A stretch of 64,000 nucleotides of DNA from Linnemannia schmuckeri. Lineage: Eukaryota; Mortierellomycota; Mortierellomycetes; Mortierellales; Mortierellaceae. The stretch spans positions 1,550,001-1,614,000 of the forward strand of contig JANATG010000014.1 in the NCBI GenBank assembly GCA_029449235.1. Direction: 5' to 3'. Positions within the stretch are counted from its first letter, which is position 1; every line of letters starts with the position of its first letter. The notes beneath the pieces were generated by a model that saw only the letters and a program-made list of their open reading frames with translations, was not told where the DNA came from and ran no database searches. Both the position numbers and the translations under genes were made by a program. This document shows positions 33,037 through 44,377 of the stretch, in pieces.

Positions 33037-35237
33037 CTACGGTACAACTGCATGAGGACGACCAGGGTAGATAATAGGCGCGTGAGGGTTATTGGATCGA
33101 GCATCTCCCGTATCGAATCCAGCAATTTCCTGATACAACTCTTCCGGCAGCTGCTGAATCAACTGATTCGACCTTTCCTCTGGAGATCGAACAAGACCCT
33201 GACTTAGAACTGATTGCTGCTGCTGATTTTGAATCGAACCTTCTGGAGACCGAACCATACCACTGACATGGCCAATAAGAGGTAAAATCCCTGAAGCTGT
33301 TGTCGACATGTTATCATAACTAAACTCGGTGGTGACAGGGATACGGGGAGGAATGGGTGGTGGAGGAGTAGTAGGGTTGTAAACCACAGATCCTTGATCC
33401 GAATAGGGCCCAAAGATCTCGGGATGTGTTGGTGTTATTGATGTTGTTCCTGGAGGATAGTAGATGGGTGGTTGGTATCCATATACGGCATCCTGACTCT
33501 GTTGACTCTTCAATTCCTCGACCTGACGTTGTAAGGCGGCTTGTTGTTCCTTTTGAGCTTGGAGTTGTTCGCGGATGGTTTGAATTTCGTCTTTTTCTTC
33601 CTTGCGTGATTTGTCGTTGGTGGGTGTTCCGTATCCGGCGGCGTGGAGTTTCTCGATAGCGCTGGTGTTGTTGCTTTTAAAGTCGGTGGGGTTGGTGTGG
33701 TTGATGACTGGATGATCTTTTCCTGTTGTTGAGCTGTCATTACGTCGGCGACGCTCCTGTCGTCGTCGGAAGAGAAATAACACAACTCCAGCAAGTACAA
33801 CAAGTCCCCCAACAACACCTCCCGCAATAGCCCCCACATTCGCTCCTCCACCACCCCCATCGTTCTTATCAGTATTAGGCGTAGAAGAAGGATCCGAACC
33901 AGGTGCAGTAGTCGCCGGCAGGTTCAAGTACCAAGCCGGCGGGGTATAACTCGTCACCCAAGTATGATTCTCCATATTGTAAATCAACACATCTCCCGAA
34001 GCCACAGTCTTGTTGGCGGTCATGCCGCCCCAGATGAGGAGTTGGTTGCCGGCGATGGTGCAAGTTGCGTAGGCGCGTGGTTCTCCTGAAATGCCCTTTG
34101 TCCAGGTTTGGGTGAGGGTGTTGAACATGAAGATTTCGCCGCTCATTGGGGATCTGTCGTTGGGGCTTCCTCCGTAGACTACCATCCTTGTCCCGTCTTC
34201 GTCTATTGAGAATAATTAGGTTGTTGGAAGGATTAGAAACATACCTCACAGGGTTACCCTTGGTTGGGGGAATATGCAAGAGGAGGGAGAAAACATACTT
34301 ATGGTCATGCAGTGATCGGCTCTCAACGACGGTGGTTGGCCATACGTCGTCTAATTAGAAGCACAAAAAAATGCGCTGTTCAGTAAATGACTGTATACCC
34401 TTGCATAGCCCAATTACAACTGCAGTTGTTTTTTTTTTTTTTTTTTTTTTTTTTGGCGCAGTAGCTTACCATTGTTGACCAAGTCTGGTTAGAAGGAAAA
34501 AACTCCGTAATTACCGGACTAATAGGCGCCGGCTGGGTCTCGAGGGCATACCCTCCAAAATAAAGAACACTCTTCCGGGGTTGACACCACACGTTGCCAT
34601 AATATGTTCTCTGCGCCAAGTAACTCGTCGCCGGTGGGAGAGGCAATTCTGACATGCTGTCCTGGTCGATGTTATAGACATCCACAGTTCGTTCGTTGAT
34701 GTCCGTATACCCTCTGGCGATATAGACCAGGTTAGTGTTGGGATCTGTGACGGCCCCAACACCCTCCCGATACCCATATGTCAGATTGACGGACGAAGGG
34801 GACCAGGTTCCCGAAGCAACAATGTACCGCTGGATATAACTCGGTTCCCCAGCCCGGAAAACAATCATGGATTTCTGATTTTTGGAGAAGGTCGCAGGGA
34901 AGATACGTTGTTTGGGACCAGGGGAGAGTTGTGTCCATGCTGGGGAGGAGATGTTCCAGGCGAGGGTGAGGTCGAGGAAGAAGAATTGGCCGAGGGGAAG
35001 GGTGCCGTTGAGAGTTGAGGGGAGGCCGCCTAGAATATAGAAGCGTGTTGTTGCGCGGGCAGACGTCGCGCCCGTTACTGGGACTGGACTTACTTCTGGG
35101 CCTGGTACGGGGGTTGAGGTTATTTGAGCGCTGACGGAGGAGATGGGTTGAGGAGGGGAGAGGAAACATGTAAGTGTAATGACGATTAGGGTGGTTGACA
35201 TCCATCGTCTACGAGATTGTCGGTGCGATGATGGCAT
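33037..35237 (-). CDS. Single-pass kelch/galactose-oxidase-like membrane protein A
   Basis: Minus-strand exons 35237..34470, 34350..34299 and 34202..33037 join to 661 residues. An N-terminal signal peptide (VITLTCFLSPPQP region) leads into an extracellular beta-propeller with kelch-type repeats: RFYILGGLPS, VYIARGYTD, VLYFGGYALE, MVVYGGSPND and LLIWGGMTANKT. A Gly-rich linker and one membrane helix (about residues 395-420, GAIAGGVVGGLVVLAGVVLFLF) follow, then a basic stop-transfer RRRQERRRR. The cytosolic tail holds a Gln/Glu coiled coil (IQTIREQLQAQKEQQAALQ) and Pro-rich sequence. The role is unknown; the layout suggests a cell-surface or wall-sensing protein. The 52-nt middle exon (PPSLRADHCM) has the same length and phase as in the neighbouring paralogue. 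Intron 1 contains a 26-nt poly(T) (plus strand). Confidence 0.85.
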
Positions 35238-36169
35238 TCCTGAAGTAGGTTGCTGTGTTGATCGTTAAGAAATTATTAATGTGTCAAAAAAAAAGGTGAT
35301 GGGCGGAAGAGGTAATGGAAAAGAGAGGTTGGTGGATGAAAGAATGTATGGATGCGTGAATGACCCAGCGAAAGGGAGGATGGAAGGTAGGGAGGAGGAG
35401 GGTGAAGAAGAGGCGCACCAGAGTAAGAAGCGAAAAGATTACTACAACAACCCCCCAAGGGTTCATCTCCTTGTGTCCAGAGTCGAAAAAAGAAAAAAAG
35501 ACGGCGTGCCTGAGTCTGTGTGTGAGTGATAGAGAGGATGTGTATTGCCCAATTGAGCCCAAATCTGTTCCGATCGAATATAAACAGACACCTTCTTGGC
35601 AGGTGGACAGAGAAAATGTCGAGGGGAGTTACGGACCTCTGAAAAAGAAGGAAGTAGGCTGGAGCAACTTACTGGTGTTGTTGATGCTTACAAGGAACCA
35701 GAAGGAGTTTCATTACTGTCGGGACAAGGAAAAGATGCTAGTGTTGAAAATGAGTGCCTTTCCTAGACTGTGTGGCAAGGTATGGGGCTGAGTATTAATG
35801 AGAGAGATGATGAGATCATGGGTGTGTGAGAAAGTAAAAAAAAAAACAATATGCAAGGCGATCTCATACGTGCAAGTGAGGTATGCATATGTGATGTGGA
35901 AGGAAGAAGGGAGGAGTGAGCATTGCCGTAAGAGATGATATCACAGGGGGAAAAAGAAGATGCTACCGACTAACGGAGCCGTGATAATTGAAAATGAAAA
36001 CCTTATCAGACACAAGCAATTGATCCATTATTTCCATCACCGACAAATGTGAGACACAACGCGTCAATGAAAATGGCGCTTTATTACTTATCAGATCATC
36101 GGTCGCATTTTCATCAGTATTAGGAGTAACAAATCAAAATAACATGGTGTTGGCGGAGGGAAGGGGTTT
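35238..36169. other. Intergenic spacer between the tandem kelch genes
   Basis: It holds the promoter of kelch gene A and the 3' flank of gene B, both read on the minus strand. GA-rich; no gene seen. Confidence 0.4.
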
Positions 36170-38183
36170 TCACTCACTTTGAGAGACAGGTGTGTGTGGG
36201 TGACGAGACCGAGGAACTTCCCAAGCATCATCCGGCTGCAACAACCCTCCGCTCGAGAACTCTGGATCCTTCCGTGAACGCACTACATTGACGGGTGCTG
36301 AAGAAGACGAAGGGTCGTACACAACTGGATGACTCGACGGCGAAGACGATCCCCACTCGGAGCCAGACATAACTGGTGTAGGATCATGCACAATCCTAGA
36401 AGTTGAAGTCGGGGAGGGTTCAAAGATTCTTGGGTTTGAAGGCGGAGGGATGGTCACAACGGGAGGCTGATAGGCATATAAAGAGTCGTATGGAGGCGAC
36501 GAGGCCGATGCTTGGTGTTGCAAGAGCTTGACTTGTTGTTGCAGGGCGTCATGTCGTTCTTGTTGTGTCTGAAGCTGAGATCGCAATACTTCGACATTGT
36601 TGTCGTTGTCCTCATCCTGTCCCTTTTGAGGTCTCGTGGCGTTGCCTTGGCTCTTGATATCTTCTTCCTTGACTGTATACTCTTCAACTAGTCCCGAATG
36701 ACTGCCTGACTGAGTTCGTCGTCGTCGGAAAAAAAAGAAAAGTACTGCTAGAACAACAACAAGACCTCCGATCACACCTCCAACAATCCCTCCCACACTA
36801 CTCGAACTCTTCCCATCAGAGCCAGAATCAGATGAAGAAGGCCGTGATGAAGATCCGGATGTCGTTGAGGGGTTCAAATAAGACGCTGGCGGAGTATAAG
36901 ACGTAACCCAGTTGTCGTTTGTGATGCTGTAGATGTGGATGTCGGCCGGTGGTATCGTATCATTGGTCGTTGCTCCTCCCCATATAAGAAACTGGTCGCC
37001 GGCGATTGTACAAGTGGTATAGATTCTGGGAGATCCTGGCTTTCCTGCGATCCAGCTTCCAGTGACGGTGTTGAGGATATATATGTCTCCGGCTGTGATG
37101 TTGGCTGGTCCGTACAGTTTTCCGCCATAGACTATCACTCTTGTGCCATCCTCATCTATTGTTGATTGTACATAAGCTTCTGTTAGTTCAAAAGTTTCAA
37201 TGATGACAGGAGACTCTATTTTGTATTAAGAAGAGTCGGAGGGAAAAGAGAGTAACGTACTCGCTGCCATGCAATGGGTTCCTCTTAAGGATGGAGGAGT
37301 TCCTGTGGTTGGCTGGAATGATCAATGAGAGAGAATACAAACGCACGGTTAATTAAATGCACTATAGCATTAGCGCAGACCTGGGCGATAACGACGAACA
37401 CTCCACGCATAAGGAACATACCACGGTCCGCCAGGCTCCGGAGGAGGGCACAAACTCCGCAACTGAGTTAAGGGCTTGTACAGGCTGATTTTGGAGCGTA
37501 TATCCACCAAAAAACAGAATACTATTTCTCTGCTGACACCACACGCTGGTGTAGTACTTTCTCATCGGAAAAACAGTGAGAGCATCCGGCATCGGAATAG
37601 TCGAGACACTGTCATCTTTTACATTGTAAACATCCATCGACACCCCCTCCATAGGGCTGACATACCCTCCAGCAGTATACACCAATCCGGTATTCGGATC
37701 TGTGACAGAGGCAAGACCCCTACGGTCTGGGTACGGAAACGCGGCCTTCGAGACGGTCCAAACATCCGAGTCAACACTGTACCTCCAAGCAGCAAAGGGA
37801 CTGTTTGCTCTAACGGTATTAAAGACGACCATCGTCTTTTGGTCAGCCGAAAAGGCAGCTGGGAAGACGGCCTTAGTAGGCCCATCACTGAGTTTGGTCC
37901 AGGTGGGGGAGTTGCCCTTCCAGGGTTTCGCCAGGTCGAGGAAGAAGAATTGATTCATGGCGTTCATCTCGGCTGGTACGTAGGAGGGGAATCCGCCTAA
38001 GACGTAGAATCGGGTTGCTGTTCTGGCGAAAGCGGCACCAAGGGCCACCACTGGACTAGGCGGGGCTGTGGCCTGTGCATCGACTGTGTGCTGTTTTCCT
38101 GAGAAGATGAGTATGGCAGCCGAAAGGAAAAGTGAGCTTGAGAATAAGCGTTTGCTGTTGGATAGTTGTTGTGTTATGATCAT
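36170..38183 (-). CDS. Single-pass kelch/galactose-oxidase-like membrane protein B
   Basis: Minus-strand exons 38183..37422, 37312..37261 and 37155..36170 join to 599 residues. The order is as in gene A: signal peptide (FLSAAILIFSGKQHTVDA), propeller blades RFYVLGGFPS, VYTAGGYVS, ILFFGGYTLQ, VIVYGGKLYG and FLIWGGATTND, one membrane helix at about residues 391-415 (GGIVGGVIGGLVVVLAVLFFFF), RRRR, and a coiled-coil, Ser/Pro-rich cytosolic tail. Intron positions and the 52-nt second exon (TPPSLRGTHCMAA) match gene A exactly, so the pair arose by tandem duplication. The tails have diverged much more than the propellers. Confidence 0.85.
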
Positions 38184-39141
38184 AAGGCAGAGTGCGTTGT
38201 TGAAAAAAGTGAATATGGGGTATTAAGAGGGGGAGAGAGGTGCGGGTGGTGAGGGAGGTGGAAAGTGGAAAGTGGGAAGGAAGAGAAATGGTACTGAGGT
38301 GAGTGAGAGGGGGGGGGGGGGGGTGAGCGGTAATAGAAGAAAAGGAAGAAAGGAAGAGGTGAGCCGGAAGGAATACCGAGAAAGGAGTGTCGAATAAGTT
38401 AAGGTCAATGTTTACATTGATGATGGCAGTGGCAAACTTTAATTGCTCGTACACACAGAAAAGCAACGAACGGCGGATCTAAACGTGGGAGACCATTGGT
38501 CAAGACGGATCAAGGAAGGTGGCTAATTTTCTTTTCTGTAAGGGCGTAAACAAACATAAAGAAAGAAATGGGCGTTTCTTGAGGGGGTCATAGTGCGCCC
38601 TTGTTATTCAACATACTCACGCATAAACTTGAACACATACATACATACAGAGAGAAACAGAAGGGAGATGAGCCGAAGGAGAGGGAAGGAGCATTGGAAG
38701 TGTGGTGGTTCCTCGCCAAAATGAACGTCGGTCTCACTGCCCGATAAAGCAACAGCTGATGATCGTCGCGCCGGATCCACAAAAGAAGTATATGCCAGGA
38801 TGAGATGCTTACGAGACGAGTAATTGTGGTGAGAGGAAGCCAATTTTGAAAACAAAGAAGGGCGCGAAATTGTGCCGGCGTGTGTTACTAGCCTTGAATT
38901 ACTGCCGTCCACCTCCCTCTCCTTTCTTCAATCTTGGCGTCTCTTTTTTTTTTTTTCACTTCACCAACTCACGTGCACGTGACTACTGGTGAAAAATGCG
39001 AGTGAAACCGTTTTTTTTCCTACGATGATTTTTTTTAATTTCTTGTAGTGATTGTTTTGGTGGCACTTGCTCACTCACTCTCGCCAATGTCTTGGACTGG
39101 TGACGCTCTGGGGAAGGGAAAAGTAAGACAAAAGACGATCC

Positions 39142-39179
<38 letters not shown>

Positions 39180-39543
39180 CTCGTTCTCTCTGTTTTTGTT
39201 CCTCTTTTTCTCTCTTTCTCTGTTTTTGTTCCTCCTCTCTCCCGCCTCGTTCTGACCTGCCCCTAACTCTCATCACTACTTTTATTCTTTTCTGTTCCAT
39301 ATTCATCCTATTCACACATTCAGTTTGATTATCGACCCTTTCCTTTACGACGACTCTGTACATAAACACATCATCACATCAAACACCTACTCTCGTTCAC
39401 AATAGACACCGCCTTCCCTCTTTTCGCCTTTCCCTCCCCTTCTCTCTTCTCCTACAACACATCCTCGACCCTCAACAACCTCCACTCCCACTTGTCACAC
39501 GCAAAAAAACAAACCTTAACCGTCACCTGCACCTTATCCAGCA
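38184..39543. promoter_or_regulatory. Divergent intergenic region between kelch B and LARP1
   Basis: This 1.36 kb region serves as promoter on both sides. It contains a G run (about 38310-38322) and a poly(T) of 37 nt at 39143-39179. The last 300 bases before the LARP1 ATG are pyrimidine-rich on the plus strand. No gene seen. Confidence 0.4.
39143..39179. repeat. Poly(T) tract, about 37 nt
   Basis: Uninterrupted T run followed by TC-rich sequence with TCTGTTTTTGTTCC repeated twice (about 39187-39235). Confidence 0.9.
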
Positions 39544-42500
39544 ATGGTCGCATCTACAGTCCCAGTCGACAAGACCGATTCCCACGGCGAGGAACACTCT
39601 ACTACTACCACTGCTACTCATGCCCCAGCTGCAGCAGGCACAGCACCCCCCTCGGTGTCATCGGTCAATGTTTGGAATGCCCGCAAGGAAGCCACGAAGC
39701 CTTCTGCCGAGGCTGATGCCGAGAAGCGTGTCGAGTCCATTATCGAGAACATCAAGGAGGTCACTCTCGGTAAGTCCCGTGCATTTTTTGTGTTACTAGC
39801 ATGCTGCAGAAACAGGAGAAAATTATCCGAGCAGGGGAAGGAGCAGGATCACCTCAGCACAAAAAAAAGTGAACTAGTTGACTTTTGTTCGCGACACTCT
39901 TTCCCCGTCTCATCCTACCTTGATCCTTTATGGATGTCTCCATTCATCGTTATGAATTATCAAAAAAAAGGGCAAAAAGTAGATGTATATCCCTTAGATA
40001 TACTGTAAGAGAGAGGAAAAATAGAGAGAATGAGGGTCACGATCAAAAGGGGAGGGAAGGAAAAAAATTTCTTTCGTTTTTAGAATGAAACCAACTGGAC
40101 TGGGACTATAAAGAGAGAGGGAGAAAGAGGGCGGTCCATTTCTACACGTGGTGATAACGGCGGAGACCGTGTGGTGTGGCTCTCTATTGTCTTTGGTTCT
40201 TTGGTTGTCATGTTTATGCCTTCTTTACAACGAGGGGATACATCATGATCATATCCAGAAATTTTGTTTGAAGACATGACGGTGTGAAGGAATGGGACAG
40301 AGAATGAAGAGAGTGGGAAAAGTAGACGACAATAACGGGGATAAAATGGAGCGAAGGAGACCCTTTTTTCTTCACAGGCTCGCCGACGTTTTTTATCACT
40401 TTGTACGACGAAAGACACTCACCCTCCCCTTTCCCTCCAAACCTCCAATATATTAATTTTGATAGATGCAAAGGACGACGGCAAAAGGTCAAGGAAGAAC
40501 AACAAAAAGGGTCAACAGTCGATCCCCGCCCTTGACGACACCAATGTATGGCCAGACCCAAGTGCCTCTGCCGAGAAGGAGGCCAAGCCCGAGCCCGTCA
40601 CCGCAACTGCTCCTATCAACAAGAAGGACAAGAGCAAGTGGACTCAGTACACCCCCAACATCACCCATTCAAACCCTACCCCCGGCGGCGGTGGAGGTAA
40701 GGGACACCATCACCAGCACCACCACGATTCCAATTCACACCAGAACCACAACTCTCGTCGTCACAAGAACTCGACTCCCGGTGAAGGCAAGGCTGATGCT
40801 ACTGTTACTCATGCTACTGCTACTGATGTTGCTAATGCAGGTGGACCAGCTGCTCCCCAGGGACGTCGTACCTCAATCCCTGCTATGTTTGATGATGAAC
40901 CCTCCCAGAGCCAAGGCAAAACTACCCGCCAGTCTACCAACCGTGGTCGTAAGTATTGTGTTCCTTTTTGTACGACAGATGTATACGCGCATTTATCGCT
41001 GATCGACGGGTGCACTGACCATCTGATCAACCTTGTCTGACTTTGGTGTTCATTACTGACCAAATCAAAGGTGGCGGCAAGTCCAATGGAGGACGTTCCA
41101 ACTACCGTACATCAGTCGGAAATGTCTCCCAGATGTACCAGCAGCACGGTCTTAACAACGACCCCGAGACACTGAAGCCATTCATCCTCCAGCAAATGTA
41201 AGCAATACTACCATTATTCACCCCTTCTTTGTGCGGAAAATGTCTCGTATGGCTTTGTCTCTCTAACTTGTTCCTTTTTTTTTGCGTAGGGAGTACTACT
41301 TTTCAGTCGAGAACCTGTGCAAGGATGTCTACATGCGCAAACAGATGGACGATGAGGGATACGTCCCTCTGTCCTTGGTTGCTAACTTCAACCGCGTCAA
41401 GTACCTCACCACAGACCACGCCCTGATCAAGGATGTCCTGAAGACCAGCAAAGAGATCGAGACAAAGGGCGACAAGATTCGTCGCAGAGGCGACTGGGCC
41501 ACCTGGGTCTTCCCTAAGGAGGATGGTGCCGTCCCTCTCTCAACCCATCGCAGCTCTTATGTCCCCCCACCTCGCTCACCTCACCCCGTTACCATCTCGG
41601 CATCTCTCCCTGTCAAATCTGCTGTCCCCGCTTCCTCCTCGACCTCGACCGAGGACGAGTGGCATGTCAAGCAATCTAAATCCAAGAGGCGTGGCTCGAT
41701 CTCTCACCCTTCTCCAGTAATCCAGCCTACGGCAAAGTCTCCCGCTGATGAGGACGATGAAGTGTTTCAGTTTGACGATGACAACTTGGCAGGAAGCGCA
41801 CGGGAGGGTACCGTTCAAAAGTATTATGTCAGTGACGATGATGATGAAGATGATGATGAGTTTGATGACGACACTGTTGCCAAGATCTTAATTGTTACTC
41901 AAAAGAAGCGCGACCGCTCCCATGGCTCCTATGAACGCAAGGCTATGAACGACGATATTAACGACATGATCAACGAGGGTCTTTACCATTACGAGCATGA
42001 CCTCCAGCACAAGCGCAACAACAACAACCGTGGCAGCAGTCTCGCCCAATCCAACAAGAAGGTCGAGATGATCTCCGAGGAGCAGTTTGCATCCTTGACC
42101 GGATCTCACCCCCGACGCAGTAGCTCCAGTCTGAGCTCGAGCTTGCCCAACAACAACAACCAAGTAGGCGGAGACAGTAACAACCAGCGCCGAGGCAAGG
42201 GCAAGGGCAAGAGTCAGGCTCCTCGATTTTACCCCCTGAAGGGAGCCCAGGGTGCCAAAGGAGGCAAACAGGATTCCCGTCAACACTATGCCCAGGCAGC
42301 CGTCGGATGGGTCCTGGGCGATCAACCCTTTTTGCAGTCGGACCTTCCTCCTTCGGGTAACTCTCCGGCTGGCTTGTCGATGGGTTCGTTTGCCGAGTCG
42401 TCCCTGCTATCGACCTCCCTTGAGGCACCCCACTCATTCCCAGCCTTCCAGCACCCCTCGCACGAGCTCCTGCACGAGAACGGTTTCATCCAGCACAAGT

Positions 42501-42976
42501 ACTACAAGTACCACTACAAGGCCCTTAAGGAGCGCAAGCGCCAGGGCATAGGCCACTCACAGGAGATGAACACCCTCTTCCGGTTCTGGTCCCACTTCCT
42601 ACGCGACAACTACAATAAGAAGATGTACACCGAGTTCAAGCGGCTGGCTGTCGAGGATGCAAACGCCAACTACCGATACGGTCTCGAGTGTCTCTTCCGG
42701 TTCTACTCCTATGGCCTTGAGAAGAAGTTCCGCCAGGACCTGTTCTTGGATTTTGAAGCGTTGACGTACGCGGATTTTCAGAATGGACACATGTATGGAC
42801 TGGAGAAGTTCTGGGCGTACTTGTTTTATAGGAAAGATAAGGCCCGTCGCAAGCTGGACGTCATGGCCGAGTTGAAGCCGTTATTGGAGCAGTACAAGAC
42901 CATTGACGACTTCAAGACTGCGCATGGCAACAACTCTAACCCACCCAGCAATCACTACGTTGTTCCCAACCATTAG
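39544..42976 (+). CDS. LARP1: La-related protein 1 (LARP1), La motif plus DM15 region
   Basis: Exons 39544..39769, 40466..40948, 41071..41197 and 41290..42976 join to 840 residues. After a low-complexity, Gly/His/Asn-rich N-terminus comes the La motif (about 267-355) with MEYYFSVENLCKDVYMRKQM, LSLVANFNRVKYL and WVFP. An acidic, Gln/Asn-rich middle follows. The C-terminus has DM15-type helical repeats (about 680-800): HKYYKYHYKALKERKRQG, FRFWSHFLRDNYNKKMYTEF, LFRFYSYGLEKKFRQDLF and MYGLEKFWAYLFYRK. DM15 repeats separate LARP1 from La, LARP4, LARP6 and LARP7. In animals LARP1 binds poly(A), the cap and 5' TOP mRNAs under TOR control; that is family knowledge. The third intron splits the Met codon of QQM-EYYF. 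Confidence 0.93.
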
Positions 42977-43134
42977 CGTTTTCTTTTTCTTTTTTTGCTG
43001 TATATATTTTTCCTCTTGTTCTTCTCCATGTTTCAAAACACCTACTTCATCCACACATACTATTTTTTCTATTTTTTCCTTTTTTTTTTTTTTTTTTTTT
43101 TTTGCCTCTCTATTGCATTATTACCTATCCATTC

Positions 43135-43140
43135 AATAAA
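43135..43140 (+). terminator. poly(A) signal AATAAA of LARP1
   Basis: AATAAA about 160 bases after the LARP1 stop and downstream of a poly(T) tract (43080-43103). Confidence 0.45.
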
Positions 43141-43907
43141 CAAACACCAGCATCACCTCTAGGGCAAATACAACGCGAATTTATCAATGGACATAAGAGA
43201 AAAGAGACCATGACGCCATGAGTCGACATTCTTATTCCCTCCCGCCTTGGAACTGTTGATTTGACCTTTTGCCACCATCCGCAAGCACCATTTCTTTTTC
43301 ACTCCCTTTCATTCGTTTTTTTTTTTCAGTCACAACTCGGCAGTATCACCACCCACCTTCTCCAACGCCACCTTTTTTCCTTTCTCACAAACAATGCTCC
43401 TCAAATGCAGCCCCAGGGACACCGTTACTACCACACCACACATCGATTCCTCCTTTCTTTGCAATGGTGATGAGTTGCTTGGGGAGTACCGTTCTTTCCT
43501 TTTCCGAGCATTGGCATTCGGAGGTATTGATGCTTTGCATACATAATGCAATCACCGTGCGCAATTTTCCCATGACTGGTCTGTCCCGGACTGATCAACA
43601 AATGTGTCACTCTCCCATAACTCCTCCTCCTCCTCATCGTTACAAATTACTAACACCTCCATCTTACTCGCGCACCCTTTCTCTTCCTTCTTCTCTCTTC
43701 GCTCGTCCCTTGTCCTTTCTTTCCATCAGCGTCGATGGCATTGAGTGTCGCGTAACGTATCGTTGTGTCGGGAGACAGCGGTCTCCTGGTTTACGGATTC
43801 ATCCACTACGACTTACAAAGGCTGCCAAACCAGGATGCCTATTATTTGTACACCTAATCAGGAGTTTTCCACACGCATCGGAGTTGGAGTGAGGTGCCCA
43901 GATTATC
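43141..43907. other. Intergenic stretch, no gene seen
   Basis: The longest frame (43269-43892) is pyrimidine-rich low-complexity translation in its first half and has no recognisable domain. Confidence 0.35.
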
Positions 43908-44183
43908 ATGTACGCCATCATTGATCAAAACGACTGTAACCGCAACATTGCTAGATTTGCGCTAAAACGGAATCTGGATACGATTCTGGATCTCGGCGCA
44001 GAGCAGGAAATCACTGTCGATGGCCTTTCGGGTCTATATATTGTCCCCATGCAATACCGTATGGACGAGTCAATAAGTGTCGCAAGAGAATGGCTCCAAT
44101 CGGCGTTTGAAGACTTTGGTTTCATCCAGCCAACTCTCCCCAAGGATGACCCCGTCGCGACGAACAGCAACACCGGGTTCTAG
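43908..44183 (+). CDS. Unassigned 91-codon open frame, possibly a gene fragment
   Basis: The frame reads MYAIIDQNDCNRNIARFALK then LDTILDLGAEQEITVDGLSG and IVPMQYRMDESISVAREWLQ. Composition is protein-like and has no stop for 91 codons. I do not recognise it. It lies just upstream of the Fanzor relic and could be its N-terminal part or the remains of a separate gene. No clear splice donor leads on to the next block. Confidence 0.3.
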   Translation: MYAIIDQNDCNRNIARFALKRNLDTILDLGAEQEITVDGLSGLYIVPMQYRMDESISVAREWLQSAFEDFGFIQPTLPKDDPVATNSNTGF

Positions 44184-44377
44184 TGGTTCTCGACGCTTTT
44201 TAGCGATCTAAAAACCCTGCGGTTTATGAACAAACCGACACGAGAAATGTAATCTTAAGAAAAATATCATTTTCTTGCATATTTTTTTTGTCGGGCGGAT
44301 GGATGACACGCTGAATTTTATTTCTGCACGTAACTAACTTGACTTTTCTTTCAGCTACGTCTTTGATCCTTTATTAT

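Noticed and set aside
41888..42437. Two long minus-strand frames within LARP1
   Set aside because: They are shadows of the clearly coding LARP1 exon 4.
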